This document shows, piece after piece, positions 9,061-18,609 of a stretch of DNA of 64,000 nt. How positions within the stretch are numbered: position 1 is the first letter of the stretch; every line of letters begins with the position of its first letter. The notes under the pieces are model-generated. The model saw only the letters and a program-made list of their open reading frames with translations, ran no database searches and was not told where the DNA came from. The DNA comes from Spirochaetales bacterium (GTDB lineage Bacteria > Spirochaetota > Spirochaetia > SZUA-6 > RPPD01): contig JAFGGG010000009.1 in NCBI GenBank assembly GCA_016930675.1, positions 1 through 64,000 of the forward strand, read 5' to 3'. A program made the translations under genes and the position numbers.

Positions 9061-10548
9061 TTACCGTGCTTCAAGCCGGGCACTGATGGCCCCGGCCGCG
9101 GTTCTTCCCTGTCCCATGGCAAGTATTACCGTAGCCGCGCCTAAAACAATATCGCCGCCCGCGTATACACCATCCAGAGATGTTTTACAGTTCTCGTCCA
9201 CAAGAATATTTCCCCATTTGTTTATCTCTAATCCTTCAGTAGTCTGCTTTATAAGCGGATTTGAATCATTTCCGATAGAGACAATAACCGTATCTACGTC
9301 CACATAGCTTTCACTGCCTTTAATCGGTACAGGTCGTCTTCTTCCGGAGTCATCCGGCTCGCCCAGTTCGTAGCTTAAACATTCAATACCTTTTACTCTC
9401 CCCTGTTCATCACCCAGAATACGCTGAGCATTTTTTAAGAGGTGGAAAACAATGCCTTCTTCTTTGGCATGGGCGACTTCCTCCGCACGAGCGGGCATTT
9501 CCTTTTCCGTGCGCCGGTAAATTACGTTCACAACTTCCGCTCCCAGACGTTGGGCCATGCGCGCCGCATCCATAGCCACATTGCCCCCGCCGAATACGGC
9601 AACCTTTCTGGAGTGAAAAATAGGCGTATGAGACCGTTCACGATCATACGCTTTCATGAGATTGGCTCGAGTCAGATACTCATTAGCGGAAAATACACCG
9701 ACCAGATTTTCACCTTCTATGTGCATAAATTTAGGAAGGCCCGCTCCCGTACCGATGAAAATAGCGTCAAAGCCGTCCTGTTTTAGAAGCTTTATCAAGT
9801 TGCGTGTTCTGCCCACGAGGAAGTTGGTTTTTATAGTAACCCCCATTTTTTTTAGCAGATCCACTTCGGCCTGTACGATTGCCTTGGGCAAGCGGAACTC
9901 CGGTATGCCGTAGACCATAACTCCGCCTGTCTTATGAAACGCCTCAAAGATCACAACCTCGTGCCCATGACGCCTTACATCTGCCGCCACGGTAATTCCC
10001 GCCGGCCCGCTGCCCACAATTGCCACACGTTTGCCCGTGGATTTTGCAACTGCAGGTACTGAAACCTTGCCCTGTTCTCTTTCCCAATCCGCCACAAAGC
10101 GCTCCAACCTGCCGATTGATACTGCCTTTTCCACATCCTTCAGCGCTTTTCCCAGCGTACACGGCGCCTGACACTGTACTTCCTGCGGACAGACCCGGCC
10201 GCAGATAGCCGGAAGCAGACTGTCCTTTTTAATTATATCTATTGCTTTCTGAAAATTCTCTTCGGTGATGGCCTTAATAAATCCTGGGATATCTATGCGT
10301 ACCGGACAACCTGCCACACAAGGCGCCTTTTTACATTGCAGACAGCGCATGGCTTCAACATAGGCCTGTTCTTTGGAATAACCGCAGGTTACTTCCTCCA
10401 TATTTTTTATGCGCGTATCGGGTGCTTGTGAGGGCATATCCTGAAGGGGTATGTGCATGCGCTCTTTATTGGTTAACTGCTTGCCCTTCAATTGAATGTA
10501 AAGTTGTTTGGCCTGCGCACGCAGTTCTTCAGGCGGTAGATAACTCAT
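9061..10548 (-). CDS. nfnB: NADH-dependent reduced ferredoxin:NADP+ oxidoreductase, large subunit
   Basis: 495 residues, GltD-like. The N-terminal Fe-S domain has Cys69, 72, 77, 81 and Cys116, 120, 126, 130, ligands for two [4Fe-4S] clusters. Two Rossmann motifs follow: GSGPAG at 179-184 for FAD, and VFGGGNVAMDAARMA for NADPH, ending in YAGGDIVLGAATVILAMGQG. On sequence alone this could be a glutamate synthase small subunit, but it overlaps the SudB/PyrK-like gene by 4 nt (ATGA). That pairing is the hallmark of NfnAB, the electron-bifurcating transhydrogenase that couples NADPH, NADH and ferredoxin. A separate, better GltD lies next to GltB at 36167. Confidence 0.87.
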   Translation of the reverse strand: MSYLPPEELRAQAKQLYIQLKGKQLTNKERMHIPLQDMPSQAPDTRIKNMEEVTCGYSKEQAYVEAMRCLQCKKAPCVAGCPVRIDIPGFIKAITEENFQKAIDIIKKDSLLPAICGRVCPQEVQCQAPCTLGKALKDVEKAVSIGRLERFVADWEREQGKVSVPAVAKSTGKRVAIVGSGPAGITVAADVRRHGHEVVIFEAFHKTGGVMVYGIPEFRLPKAIVQAEVDLLKKMGVTIKTNFLVGRTRNLIKLLKQDGFDAIFIGTGAGLPKFMHIEGENLVGVFSANEYLTRANLMKAYDRERSHTPIFHSRKVAVFGGGNVAMDAARMAQRLGAEVVNVIYRRTEKEMPARAEEVAHAKEEGIVFHLLKNAQRILGDEQGRVKGIECLSYELGEPDDSGRRRPVPIKGSESYVDVDTVIVSIGNDSNPLIKQTTEGLEINKWGNILVDENCKTSLDGVYAGGDIVLGAATVILAMGQGRTAAGAISARLEAR

Positions 10549-11408
10549 ATGCTCTCCCCCCCCGTTTTTTTTGCTATCTCATTTTCAAGCCGACAGTCCT
10601 CATACGCTTTATGTTCAAAATTCTGATACGCCTTTAAGCGCAGCATCATGTTATCAAAATCAACCTGATGGCCGTCAAACTCAGGACCATCCACACACAC
10701 AAATTTGGTTTTTCCACCCACACTAACCCTGCATCCGCCGCACATGCCCGTACCGTCAACCATTATGGTGTTTAAAGATACCACAGTGGGAACCGCGAAA
10801 GCACGTGTGGTCTCCGCGCAGAATTTCATCATGATAGCAGGGCCTATGGCAAACACCTTGTCCGGTTTGGGATTTTGCTCACAGAGTTCTTTTAGCGGTT
10901 CGGTAACCAGGGCTTTTCTTCCGTAAGAGCCGTCATCCGTGCAGATGATCAATTGATCGGCGACAGCCTTCATCTCCTGTTCCAGAATCAACAACTCCTT
11001 GGTGCGCGCGCCCAGTATAATGATGACCTTATTACCCGCCTGTTTTAGGGCCTTCACAATAGGATGAAGCGGTGCAATCCCGATACCGCCGCCTATACAT
11101 ACCACAGTACCGCTTTTTTCAATATGTGTAGGTCTCCCCAATGGACCCAGAACATTTTCAATTATGTCTCCTTTATTTAACAATGCCAAATTATGGGTGG
11201 TTTTGCCCACTACCTGGAAGATCAGGGTGATCGTGCCCTGCCCCGGATCCGCATCGGCTATGGTAAGAGGTATCCGCTCCGCATAATCGGTAGTAATCTG
11301 TACAATGACAAATTGGCCGGGTTTTCTCTCCTCTGCGATCAAGGGTGCTTCAATCCGTATTTTATACACGTTTTCCGCAAGTTGTACTTTTTCTATGATC
11401 TTATTCAC
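10545..11408 (-). CDS. nfnA: NADH-dependent reduced ferredoxin:NADP+ oxidoreductase, small subunit
   Basis: 287 residues of the dihydroorotate dehydrogenase electron-transfer (PyrK/SudB) type. An FAD-binding barrel is followed by the NAD-binding GGGIGIAPLHPIVKAL near 106-121. The C-terminal [2Fe-2S] site has TGMCGGCRV (Cys223, Cys226) and FVCVDGPEFDGH (Cys238). It starts with GTG behind GAGGA. In NfnAB this subunit carries the FAD and the [2Fe-2S] cluster that accept NADH electrons. It overlaps nfnB by 4 nt. Confidence 0.87.
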   Translation of the reverse strand: MNKIIEKVQLAENVYKIRIEAPLIAEERKPGQFVIVQITTDYAERIPLTIADADPGQGTITLIFQVVGKTTHNLALLNKGDIIENVLGPLGRPTHIEKSGTVVCIGGGIGIAPLHPIVKALKQAGNKVIIILGARTKELLILEQEMKAVADQLIICTDDGSYGRKALVTEPLKELCEQNPKPDKVFAIGPAIMMKFCAETTRAFAVPTVVSLNTIMVDGTGMCGGCRVSVGGKTKFVCVDGPEFDGHQVDFDNMMLRLKAYQNFEHKAYEDCRLENEIAKKTGGESI

Positions 11409-11458
11409 GGCAACATCCTCAATATCATTTAAATTCCGGTTTTTGCGCTCACTGAAAT

Positions 11459-11487
11459 AAAATAAAGCTATAAAATGGTATTGTCAA
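11459..11487 (-). promoter_or_regulatory. Candidate promoter of nfnAB
   Basis: On the minus strand, TTGACA (11487-11482), a 17-nt spacer and TATTTT (11464-11459). It lies in the 120-nt gap after the 6-phosphogluconate dehydrogenase gene and gives nfnAB its own promoter. Confidence 0.4.
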
Positions 11488-11528
11488 AAAGAAATTTGTT
11501 TATAGCATTAATAAGAGAAAAGTACAAG

Positions 11529-12983
11529 TCACGCTGTATAGACGGATGCCGCTGTTGCGCCGCCCTTGCCGGTCCAGTCAGTGTGAAAGAACTCTCCTTC
11601 CGGCCTGTCCACCCTTTCATACGTGTGAGCTCCGAAATAATCACGCTGCGCCTGGATTAGATTGGCCGGCAGACTTTCACTGCGATACCCGTCAAAATAA
11701 CAGAGCGCCGAAGCAAAGGCGGGTACGGGAATTCCGGCGTTTAAAGCCGCACTTGTAACCCTGCGCCAGGCAGTCTGGCCGGAAAGCACCTTTTCCTTAA
11801 AAAAAGGATCGAGCAGTAAATTATTCAATTGCGGATTATGTGCATACGCGTCTTTTATTTTTTGTAAAAAAGCGGAGCGAATAATACAGCCGTTTCTCCA
11901 CATCAAAGCGATATTACCGTAGTCCAGCTTCCAGTTATGTTCTGCGGCCGCAGCATGCATGAGCGTGTATCCCTGAGTATATGAGATTATTTTACAGGCA
12001 TAAAGCGCCTGTTTTAAGTTCCTGATAAACTCGCTTTTTTTACCGTCGAATGGAGCTCTTGGTCCGGAAAGCAGTTTTGCCGCTCTTACGCGTTCCTGTT
12101 TCTTTGCCGACAGACAGCGGGCAAATACGGCTTCGGCGATTAATGTTAAAGGAATCCCCATATCCAAAGCAGTGATAGCTGTCCACTTGCCGGTACCTTT
12201 CTGACCGGCCCGATCCAGTATTTTATTCACAAGCGGCAGTCCGTCTTCATCCTTGAACTGCAAGATATGTCCTGTTATCTCGATCAGATAGCTTTCAAGC
12301 TCACCGCGGTTCCACTCCTCGAACACCGTATGCATCTCATCCGCAGTCATGCCAAGAAGATTTCTCATAAGCTGATAGGTTTCGGCGATAAGCTGCATAT
12401 CTCCGTATTCAATACCGTTATGCACCATTTTAACGAAATGACCCGCTCCGTCGCTTCCTATCCAGTCGCAGCAGGGGGTACCGTCCGCCAGTTTGGCGGC
12501 AATAGACTGTAAAATCGGTTTCAGCTTTGGCCAGGCTTTTTGAGATCCTCCGGGCATGATTGAAGGACCGTGCAGCGCCCCCTGCTCGCCCCCGGAAATC
12601 CCGGTCCCGATATAGAGCAGACCTCTGCTCTCCATATATTCCGTGCGTCTTATGGTATCTTGATAATGGGAGTTACCGCCGTCGACTATGATATCACCCG
12701 GTTCCAGAAAATTGATTATCTGCTCAATAAAACTATCCACTGCCTTTCCCGCCTTTATCATGAGCATTATTTTGCGGGGCCTGTTTAATGATGCAACCAG
12801 CTCTTCAAGAGAATGCACGCCGATAATGTTTTTGCCCTTGGCCCTGCTTTTTAAGAAAGCATCGACTTTGGAAAGCGTCCTGTTGTACACAACCACGGTA
12901 TAACCCTTACTCTCCATATTGAGTACCAGATTTTCACCCATTACTGCGAGACCCACCAAAGCGATATCTGCGGATTTTTTCAT
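11529..12983 (-). CDS. gnd: 6-phosphogluconate dehydrogenase, decarboxylating
   Basis: 484 residues, the usual length for the long, non-F420 form. The NADP-binding site is ALVGLAVMGENL near 8-19 with VYNRT; the typical signature GTGISGGEQGALHGPSIMPG and the substrate-site region DRAGQKGTGKWTAI are present. It converts 6-phosphogluconate and NADP+ to ribulose 5-phosphate, CO2 and NADPH. A strong GGGAGG site precedes the ATG. It is 37 nt downstream of the LarA-like gene and may share its transcript. The usual GxGxMG is GLAVMG here, a common variant. Confidence 0.95.
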   Translation of the reverse strand: MKKSADIALVGLAVMGENLVLNMESKGYTVVVYNRTLSKVDAFLKSRAKGKNIIGVHSLEELVASLNRPRKIMLMIKAGKAVDSFIEQIINFLEPGDIIVDGGNSHYQDTIRRTEYMESRGLLYIGTGISGGEQGALHGPSIMPGGSQKAWPKLKPILQSIAAKLADGTPCCDWIGSDGAGHFVKMVHNGIEYGDMQLIAETYQLMRNLLGMTADEMHTVFEEWNRGELESYLIEITGHILQFKDEDGLPLVNKILDRAGQKGTGKWTAITALDMGIPLTLIAEAVFARCLSAKKQERVRAAKLLSGPRAPFDGKKSEFIRNLKQALYACKIISYTQGYTLMHAAAAEHNWKLDYGNIALMWRNGCIIRSAFLQKIKDAYAHNPQLNNLLLDPFFKEKVLSGQTAWRRVTSAALNAGIPVPAFASALCYFDGYRSESLPANLIQAQRDYFGAHTYERVDRPEGEFFHTDWTGKGGATAASVYTA

Positions 12984-13020
12984 AGTCTCAGACCTCCCCT
13001 CTCAGACAAGCAAGTTGTTA

Positions 13021-14286
13021 TTATTTCTTTTTATGCATCCATAATCCCAACGCAGGATCGGAGATGTAAAATATTTCTTCGCCCGTAGGTAATGAATTAA
13101 AACCGTTTTTCAAAGCAGAAGGGCTGTAGGTTGAAAGCGTCTGCTTTAAATCGGCAAAACCAAGATTCACACTTTCTATTTCATGCCGACTAAGGCGCCC
13201 CGGACAGTACGTGATTTTAAAACGGCCGCCGGAAGATCCGTGAATTAAATGCGCGGCTACGCAAAGATTATTGCGCAGATCAATATTTTCACTTACATAC
13301 TGGATAATTCTTTCAGGACTGGAATAACCGTATTTGCGAATCAAGATATCGAGTGCCTGATCCTCGGCAAAACACATCATTCCCGGGGCCAGTACAATAA
13401 GCTCACCATGATCCGCCATAGCCATCCGGGTTCTATAGATGCTCTTATTGCACAACCAGGCACTTTTATACTTTTTAGCATCCAGATACACCACAGCCTT
13501 GTTTAAGGGTTTGTCCAGATACGTGATATTGACTTTTCGTGAAAGCTCGGCCGCCTTTAAAAAACATTCACGATCATCTCCGATAAAAAGTCCCCTGACC
13601 ACAGGTTTTTTATCACCAACGCTTTCTATGACCGTAAGCACATATACAACCGGTAAATCCGTAAGAAACTGTTCGGCGGCATAATCCAATATCCGGCGTA
13701 CCGGAGTTTCCACTCTTCCCATTATCTGTTCTATACCGCATAAAGCGCTGATAAAGTGACTGGAATGAATGTTTTCCGTTCCACCGGCTCCTATCAATAT
13801 ATTTTTAGTAAAGTTGGCCATGCCGGTTACTTCATGAGGAACCACCTGACCCAGAGAAAGGATGAGATCGAATCCTCCCTCAACAATGATTCTGTTTACC
13901 TGAACCGGCCAGTCCAATGCCCACCTGCCCTGGGTTACCTTGCCGATATAATGCGCCGGAACGAAACCAAGATTCTTTACCCCAATCTGCCAGTCATGCT
14001 CGAGAAAGAGATTGTGAGGAATATCCCTAAACATGGCGGTCAGCTCTTTTGCAGTCATAGGGAAGTGTGTACCTGTCGCAGGCAGGATGGCGGAAAGGGC
14101 TTTGCCGTAATATTTATGGATATAGCGGGTTAAATCTCCCGCCCTCGAATCAAGACGGGTAATATCAGGCGGTAGTACTAATACTTTTTTTTTACTTCCC
14201 AGTTTATCTAAAGCCTGGGCCAAACCACGTTTGAGATCATTGGTAGTTAGCTCTTCACTGACAGAACCTTTTTCAAATAAAAACAT
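13021..14286 (-). CDS. LarA-family nickel-pincer racemase/epimerase homologue
   Basis: 421 residues of the LarA (DUF2088) family, which uses a nickel-pincer nucleotide cofactor to racemise 2-hydroxy acids. PPDITRLD (Asp41, Arg44) and ATGTHFPMT (His74) match the N-terminal signature. His151, Lys161 and His177 have spacings of 10 and 16, exactly those of His174, Lys184 and His200 in Lactiplantibacillus plantarum LarA, so cofactor attachment looks intact. Several family members act on acids other than lactate, including gluconate and malate. Position between a HAD phosphatase gene (3 nt upstream) and gnd suggests a sugar-acid substrate. The cofactor genes larB, larC and larE are not in this window. 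Confidence 0.85.
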   Translation of the reverse strand: MFLFEKGSVSEELTTNDLKRGLAQALDKLGSKKKVLVLPPDITRLDSRAGDLTRYIHKYYGKALSAILPATGTHFPMTAKELTAMFRDIPHNLFLEHDWQIGVKNLGFVPAHYIGKVTQGRWALDWPVQVNRIIVEGGFDLILSLGQVVPHEVTGMANFTKNILIGAGGTENIHSSHFISALCGIEQIMGRVETPVRRILDYAAEQFLTDLPVVYVLTVIESVGDKKPVVRGLFIGDDRECFLKAAELSRKVNITYLDKPLNKAVVYLDAKKYKSAWLCNKSIYRTRMAMADHGELIVLAPGMMCFAEDQALDILIRKYGYSSPERIIQYVSENIDLRNNLCVAAHLIHGSSGGRFKITYCPGRLSRHEIESVNLGFADLKQTLSTYSPSALKNGFNSLPTGEEIFYISDPALGLWMHKKK

Positions 14287-14289
14287 ATA

Positions 14290-15177
14290 CTAATTCCACG
14301 GAAGTGCAGCAGGCAAACAGGCATCGAACTTTTGTAAGAGCTTGTTTTCATACTCACCCGCATACGTACCGTTAAAAAATTTATCGGCAGCCGCTTTATA
14401 AAAATTTTCCCAAGAGGCTTGTTCCTGACCGGGCAGAATAGGATAAAACAGAGCTTCGCAGTTTTGAGCTGCTTTCAGGTCTCCGGGGGCATCGCCGATA
14501 ATAAGCATCTTCTGAGGAGCATATTTGCCGCAAGCAGCCAACCGGACATGTTCGGTTTTGGTTCCGTATTCCTGTCCGGCAAGGAAACGCATATACTTAT
14601 CGATCCCATTACCGCGCCATTCTCTTTGCAGGGCTTCCATAGGCGCTGAAGAGACGACCACCGCGTCGGCTTTCTTTGAAAGTTTTCTCAATGACTCCTC
14701 AACAAAGTCAAACGGCGGAATATTGTGTACTGTTTCGCTTATACACCGGTTTACCGCCAAAGACCAGTTCAGGGCGGTTGTAATAATCGGATCGGTCACT
14801 TTTTGGGCGTAGTTTTTTAAGGCCGCGTTGCCCAATTTGGTTTCCTTTTTTGTCCACTCTATTAATGGTTCAAGATCAGGCATATCTACCCTACGGTCCG
14901 ATACTTCTCTACGCTTTTTAAGCAGCTCGATCGTGTAAATAAGACCGAGAAAGCGATTGCAGCCCCGCGTTTTAGAGTACAGGTTTACAAAATTCCAGGT
15001 TTCTTTTGCATATTCTGCTATTTTCTGTAATCCGAAAAAATCTACGGCCAGGGGGCCGAAGCATTCTTTGTGCTTAATCTCCATCGTATCAAAAGCGCAA
15101 CCGTCAGAATCAATTCCGATAAAAAACTCTTTTTGCGGTTTAAACGCCACCAGTTCCTGCTGCAGATCCACAGCCAT
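14290..15177 (-). CDS. HAD-superfamily hydrolase, probable phosphatase
   Basis: 295 residues. Motif I is GIDSDGCAF (Asp23, Asp25), motif II VVVSSAP, and motif IV IIGDAPGD. The long insert between motif I and II (about 130 residues) is a large C1-type helical cap. The ATG at 15177 is chosen over an upstream TTG because AAGGAG lies 6 nt before it. It is the first gene of a minus-strand operon with the LarA-like gene and probably gnd. A sugar-acid phosphate substrate is inferred from the neighbours only. Confidence 0.8.
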   Translation of the reverse strand: MAVDLQQELVAFKPQKEFFIGIDSDGCAFDTMEIKHKECFGPLAVDFFGLQKIAEYAKETWNFVNLYSKTRGCNRFLGLIYTIELLKKRREVSDRRVDMPDLEPLIEWTKKETKLGNAALKNYAQKVTDPIITTALNWSLAVNRCISETVHNIPPFDFVEESLRKLSKKADAVVVSSAPMEALQREWRGNGIDKYMRFLAGQEYGTKTEHVRLAACGKYAPQKMLIIGDAPGDLKAAQNCEALFYPILPGQEQASWENFYKAAADKFFNGTYAGEYENKLLQKFDACLPAALPWN

Positions 15178-15236
15178 CAACAACTCCTTACTCCGAACAT
15201 GCTCTAAATGAAAAGGTTATACCTGATAATTTGTCA

Positions 15237-15252
15237 TTAACATTTTTGTTAA
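15237..15252. promoter_or_regulatory. Palindrome in the divergent promoter region
   Basis: TTAACA, four-nt spacer, TGTTAA. It sits between the divergent HAD operon and the mutarotase-like gene and could be an operator; no regulator is assigned. Confidence 0.3.
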
Positions 15253-15356
15253 AATAGTATGTGTTTATGTGAACTATGTCAATGGATGTTAAACTAACCT
15301 TACGCGCATCTCTTGTTCCTGTCGATTATTAAAGTGACCGAATTTGTAATTTCTAT

Positions 15357-15386
15357 TTGACTTTATTCAATAATTTGCGTTATAAA
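15357..15386 (+). promoter_or_regulatory. Promoter of the mutarotase-like gene, leaderless
   Basis: TTGACT (15357-15362), an 18-nt spacer and TATAAA (15381-15386). The ATG at 15395 is 8 nt past the -10 element and has no Shine-Dalgarno sequence. Confidence 0.6.
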
Positions 15387-15394
15387 CAAGTATT

Positions 15395-16282
15395 ATGGGC
15401 ATGGAACTTGCAAATAAATTCATACGCTTAGATATCCTCGAACCGGGTACAGAGTATCGGTGCGCACGCTTTGATTGGACAGGCCAGATCGTACAGCTTA
15501 TATTTAAAGGAATCCACACCTTCTGCACAAATGAAACCTTCAAGCCGTGGAAAATAAAAAAACTGGGCCGAGGTTTTGTTAATGAATTCGGCATTGAACA
15601 ACCGGTCGGCTATGATGATTGTGCTACAGGTCAGTGGTTTCCCAAAATCGGTGTCGGATTACTCTTACGAAAATCAAAACGGGGTTACCATTTTTACAAA
15701 AAATATAAAATACAACCTTTCGATTTTTCAGTGGAACGCGATAATAAAAAAATAAGTTTTATAGGCCGGGCAAAAGAAACCAGGGGTTATGCTTGCACCT
15801 TTAAAAAAAGTATAACGCTTAAAAAAAATGCTTTTACCATGGCTTATGAACTCACCAATGTCGGCACAAAACCGATTATTACAAATGAGTACAATCATAA
15901 TTTCATAAGTATCAATAACCAGCAGATTGACGGTCAGTATGTACTCAAGGTTCCTTTTACCATCGATCCTTCTTCTTTTACCAAATTCGTAAATCCGCGC
16001 AAGGTGCTTTGCCTCAATAAAAGACATATTACCTGGAACAAGGTGCCTAAAAAGGATTTTTTCATCCGGCAGTTAAATCCCGCTCCCCTTAAAACAGTCT
16101 CCTGGAGTCTGGAACACAAAGCCTGTAAAGTCGGTATTAAGGCAACATTCGATTTCCCCGTCCGGACATTCAATCTGTGGGGTAAAAAACATGTGGTAAG
16201 CCCTGAGGTTTTTTTTGAAATAGCGCTTGCCCCCGGAAAAACCGTGCGCTGGCAGAGAACATACGAAGTATACGAACTGTAA
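15395..16282 (+). CDS. Galactose-mutarotase-like fold protein, hypothetical
   Basis: 295 residues, cytoplasmic, beta-rich. Segments such as VNEFGIEQPVGYDD, TMAYELTNVGTKPIITNEYN, HNFISINNQQ and EVFFEIALAPGKTVRWQRTY recall the aldose-1-epimerase/galactose-mutarotase fold. The His and Asp catalytic pattern of true aldose 1-epimerases cannot be confirmed by eye. It lies just upstream of the sugar regulator and transporter genes, which fits a role on a carbohydrate. Function uncertain. Confidence 0.6.
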   Translation: MGMELANKFIRLDILEPGTEYRCARFDWTGQIVQLIFKGIHTFCTNETFKPWKIKKLGRGFVNEFGIEQPVGYDDCATGQWFPKIGVGLLLRKSKRGYHFYKKYKIQPFDFSVERDNKKISFIGRAKETRGYACTFKKSITLKKNAFTMAYELTNVGTKPIITNEYNHNFISINNQQIDGQYVLKVPFTIDPSSFTKFVNPRKVLCLNKRHITWNKVPKKDFFIRQLNPAPLKTVSWSLEHKACKVGIKATFDFPVRTFNLWGKKHVVSPEVFFEIALAPGKTVRWQRTYEVYEL

Positions 16283-16298
16283 AATTAAGAATCCATCT

Positions 16299-16321
16299 GC
16301 CACCACAGGTGGTGGCTTTTT
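16299..16321 (+). terminator. Rho-independent terminator after the mutarotase-like gene
   Basis: Stem GCCACC/GGTGGC with a short loop (16299-16316), then a T-run (16317-16321). It ends 16 nt before the TTG start of the next gene, separating the two transcripts. Confidence 0.75.
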
Positions 16322-16336
16322 CGGAAGTATATTACT

Positions 16337-18475
16337 TTGAATGTTATTTCACAGACACATAAAAAACGCATCACTTTCGGTCTTTTAACAGATTCTACCG
16401 AATCTTCATATCATATTGAAATTCTTTCCGGGATTACGGATTTCGTCCAAGAGCATGATATTAATCTGCTCATCTTTGTGGGCGGAGCTTTACAATCCGC
16501 GAATATCTATGAATATGACAGGAATAAGCTGTATTTTTTAGCCAACTCCGATAATGTCGACGGCCTTCTGGTGCTCACCCCGACTTTGGGCCTTAATATC
16601 GGCCCTCGAGGTATGAGAAAAATGCTGAATGCGTTTCATCCCTTACCGATTGTGAGTTTAGCCACCCAGCTTCCGCGAATTACTTCAGTTGTCATCGATA
16701 ATAAAGCGGGAATGAGAGATCTGCTTACCCATTTTATTGAAGATCACGGGTGCAGACGCTTTGCCTGTATAAGAGGACCTGCTCATGTGCATGATGCTGA
16801 AGAACGATTTCAGGTATTCAAAGAAATTTTAAAAAAATTTAATCTTCCGCTTGAGAACAATCTTATTGTACAGGGACCATACGGCACCAACTTTGGGATT
16901 AAAGCCATAAAACAGCTTCTCGACACCCGCCGGGTACGATTCGATGCCATTATTGCATCCAATGATGATACGGCCTTGGGCATTATGGAAGAATTAAAAA
17001 GACGGCGAATTTCGGTGCCTCAGGAGATTAAAATCGCGGGATTTGATGATATTATTGAAAGCAGGTCTTTTATTCCCCGCTTAACCACCGTCCATCAACC
17101 AATCTATAGAATAGGCAGGACAGCCTGTGCCACTCTTTATAATCTCATTAAAGGGAGAAATACCGATATCCTGACTAAACTGCCCACGGAACTTGTTATC
17201 CGTGAATCCTGCGGCTGCAAATTTATGGAGAGAATAAAATCCTTATCCAGGCAAAATGAAAAACAATATTTCGTCCTCACCAAGAAATCATTCTTAAAGG
17301 AGTTTGGGTATCTGGATTCTCATTTTAAATCAGAAGCACAAAAAACCGACCAGCTTCGAGTTAAAAAGACACTGGATAATTTTCTTAACAAAGCAATATT
17401 AACTGATTCCGGATATTTCCTTCAAACCTGGCGGGAACTGCTCAAATCGATCCGCCGGCAGCAGTACAGTTTCAGCATAATTCATAGGATTTATCATATC
17501 TTAAGAGAGCATCTGTTCCCCTTGATATATAAATATAGAAATTCTTCCTATTTATCCAATCTTAATACCAAAACCGAGGAAATGCTGGAAAATCTGTTTC
17601 TGGAATGGGAAATGGATCAGAAAATCCAAAATTCCGACGTGGAAGTAAAATTAAGGGAACTCTATGAAGAGTTACATACTGTTTTGGAACTACACCTGCA
17701 GATGGACTGCATTTTCAACAGTTTAAGCGATATCGGTATTAAAGACTGCTACCTTTCTCTTTTTGTTAATCCCAACCACCCGCTTAACAACGCTCGCTTA
17801 CTGCTTGCCTATAAAAACGGATGCCGACTGCACATCAAGGACAGCGACTCTCTTTTCACTTCCCACTGTCTTGTGCCAAAAAGAAATCTCATTGATGTAC
17901 ATGCGAGACATACCATGATTGTAAGCTCGCTGTTTTACGGTGAAGAACAGCTTGGCTTTATGCTGTATAATTTTATCGGCTGGGCGCCTAATCCCTATGA
18001 GGATTTGAGGATGATATTAAGCAGCGCGATAAAAAATGCATTGCTTTCGGATAAAATGAAACACTTGGCAATGAATTTAAAAACCCTGGACCATAACCAA
18101 CATTATGTGTTATTCAATGAAACCGAAGCATTAACCGGGGCTGATCACCAGGAACGATGTGCTGATCTGCGCATACAGCGGGCTGTGGATTTCATGCTGG
18201 AAAGATATAATACGGACATTACCCTAAATGACGGAGCAAATAAGGCATTCATGTCGGCCACCTACTTCTCCAGGATTTTCAAACAGATTATGGGAAAAGG
18301 ATTCCTACAATATCTTACTTCATTGCGGATAGAAAAGGCCTGTTCATTCTTAAAAACTACGGGTTTAAAAATCAGCGAGATCGCCCGTTCAGTGGGGTAC
18401 CATGATGCCGACTATTTCTATAAGATTTTTAAAAAAGCAACCGGGTGCACGCCGGGTATGTATAGAAAAAAATAA
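16337..18475 (+). CDS. LacI-type sugar-binding / AraC-type HTH hybrid regulator
   Basis: 712 residues. Residues about 12-290 form a LacI/GalR-type ligand domain (GLLTDSTESSYHIEILSGI, ASNDDTALGIMEEL, IKIAGFDDI, LTTVHQP) without the usual N-terminal LacI HTH. A long, largely helical middle follows. Residues about 615-712 are an AraC-type double HTH (MSATYFSRIFKQIMGKGFLQ, ISEIARSVGYHDADYFYKIF, GCTPGMYRK). This architecture is common in spirochaetes beside sugar ABC transporters. The only reasonable start is TTG (16337) with GGAAG 9 nt upstream. It probably controls the ABC transporter and GH30 genes that follow. Confidence 0.88.
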   Translation: MNVISQTHKKRITFGLLTDSTESSYHIEILSGITDFVQEHDINLLIFVGGALQSANIYEYDRNKLYFLANSDNVDGLLVLTPTLGLNIGPRGMRKMLNAFHPLPIVSLATQLPRITSVVIDNKAGMRDLLTHFIEDHGCRRFACIRGPAHVHDAEERFQVFKEILKKFNLPLENNLIVQGPYGTNFGIKAIKQLLDTRRVRFDAIIASNDDTALGIMEELKRRRISVPQEIKIAGFDDIIESRSFIPRLTTVHQPIYRIGRTACATLYNLIKGRNTDILTKLPTELVIRESCGCKFMERIKSLSRQNEKQYFVLTKKSFLKEFGYLDSHFKSEAQKTDQLRVKKTLDNFLNKAILTDSGYFLQTWRELLKSIRRQQYSFSIIHRIYHILREHLFPLIYKYRNSSYLSNLNTKTEEMLENLFLEWEMDQKIQNSDVEVKLRELYEELHTVLELHLQMDCIFNSLSDIGIKDCYLSLFVNPNHPLNNARLLLAYKNGCRLHIKDSDSLFTSHCLVPKRNLIDVHARHTMIVSSLFYGEEQLGFMLYNFIGWAPNPYEDLRMILSSAIKNALLSDKMKHLAMNLKTLDHNQHYVLFNETEALTGADHQERCADLRIQRAVDFMLERYNTDITLNDGANKAFMSATYFSRIFKQIMGKGFLQYLTSLRIEKACSFLKTTGLKISEIARSVGYHDADYFYKIFKKATGCTPGMYRKK

Positions 18476-18609
18476 AGCACAAACATCCCTTACTGCATGT
18501 GTAAAATAACAAACAGGATGAAACTATCTCATAAAAATTTACAGTAAAAGACAAAAATATCCAGTAGACAGGTGAATCGCTATTTTCCACAATACAGCAA
18601 TTAAAAAAA

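Noticed and set aside
9061-10548. Calling this gene gltD
   Set aside because: Its 4-nt overlap with a SudB/PyrK-like gene and the presence of a gltB-linked gltD elsewhere favour nfnB.
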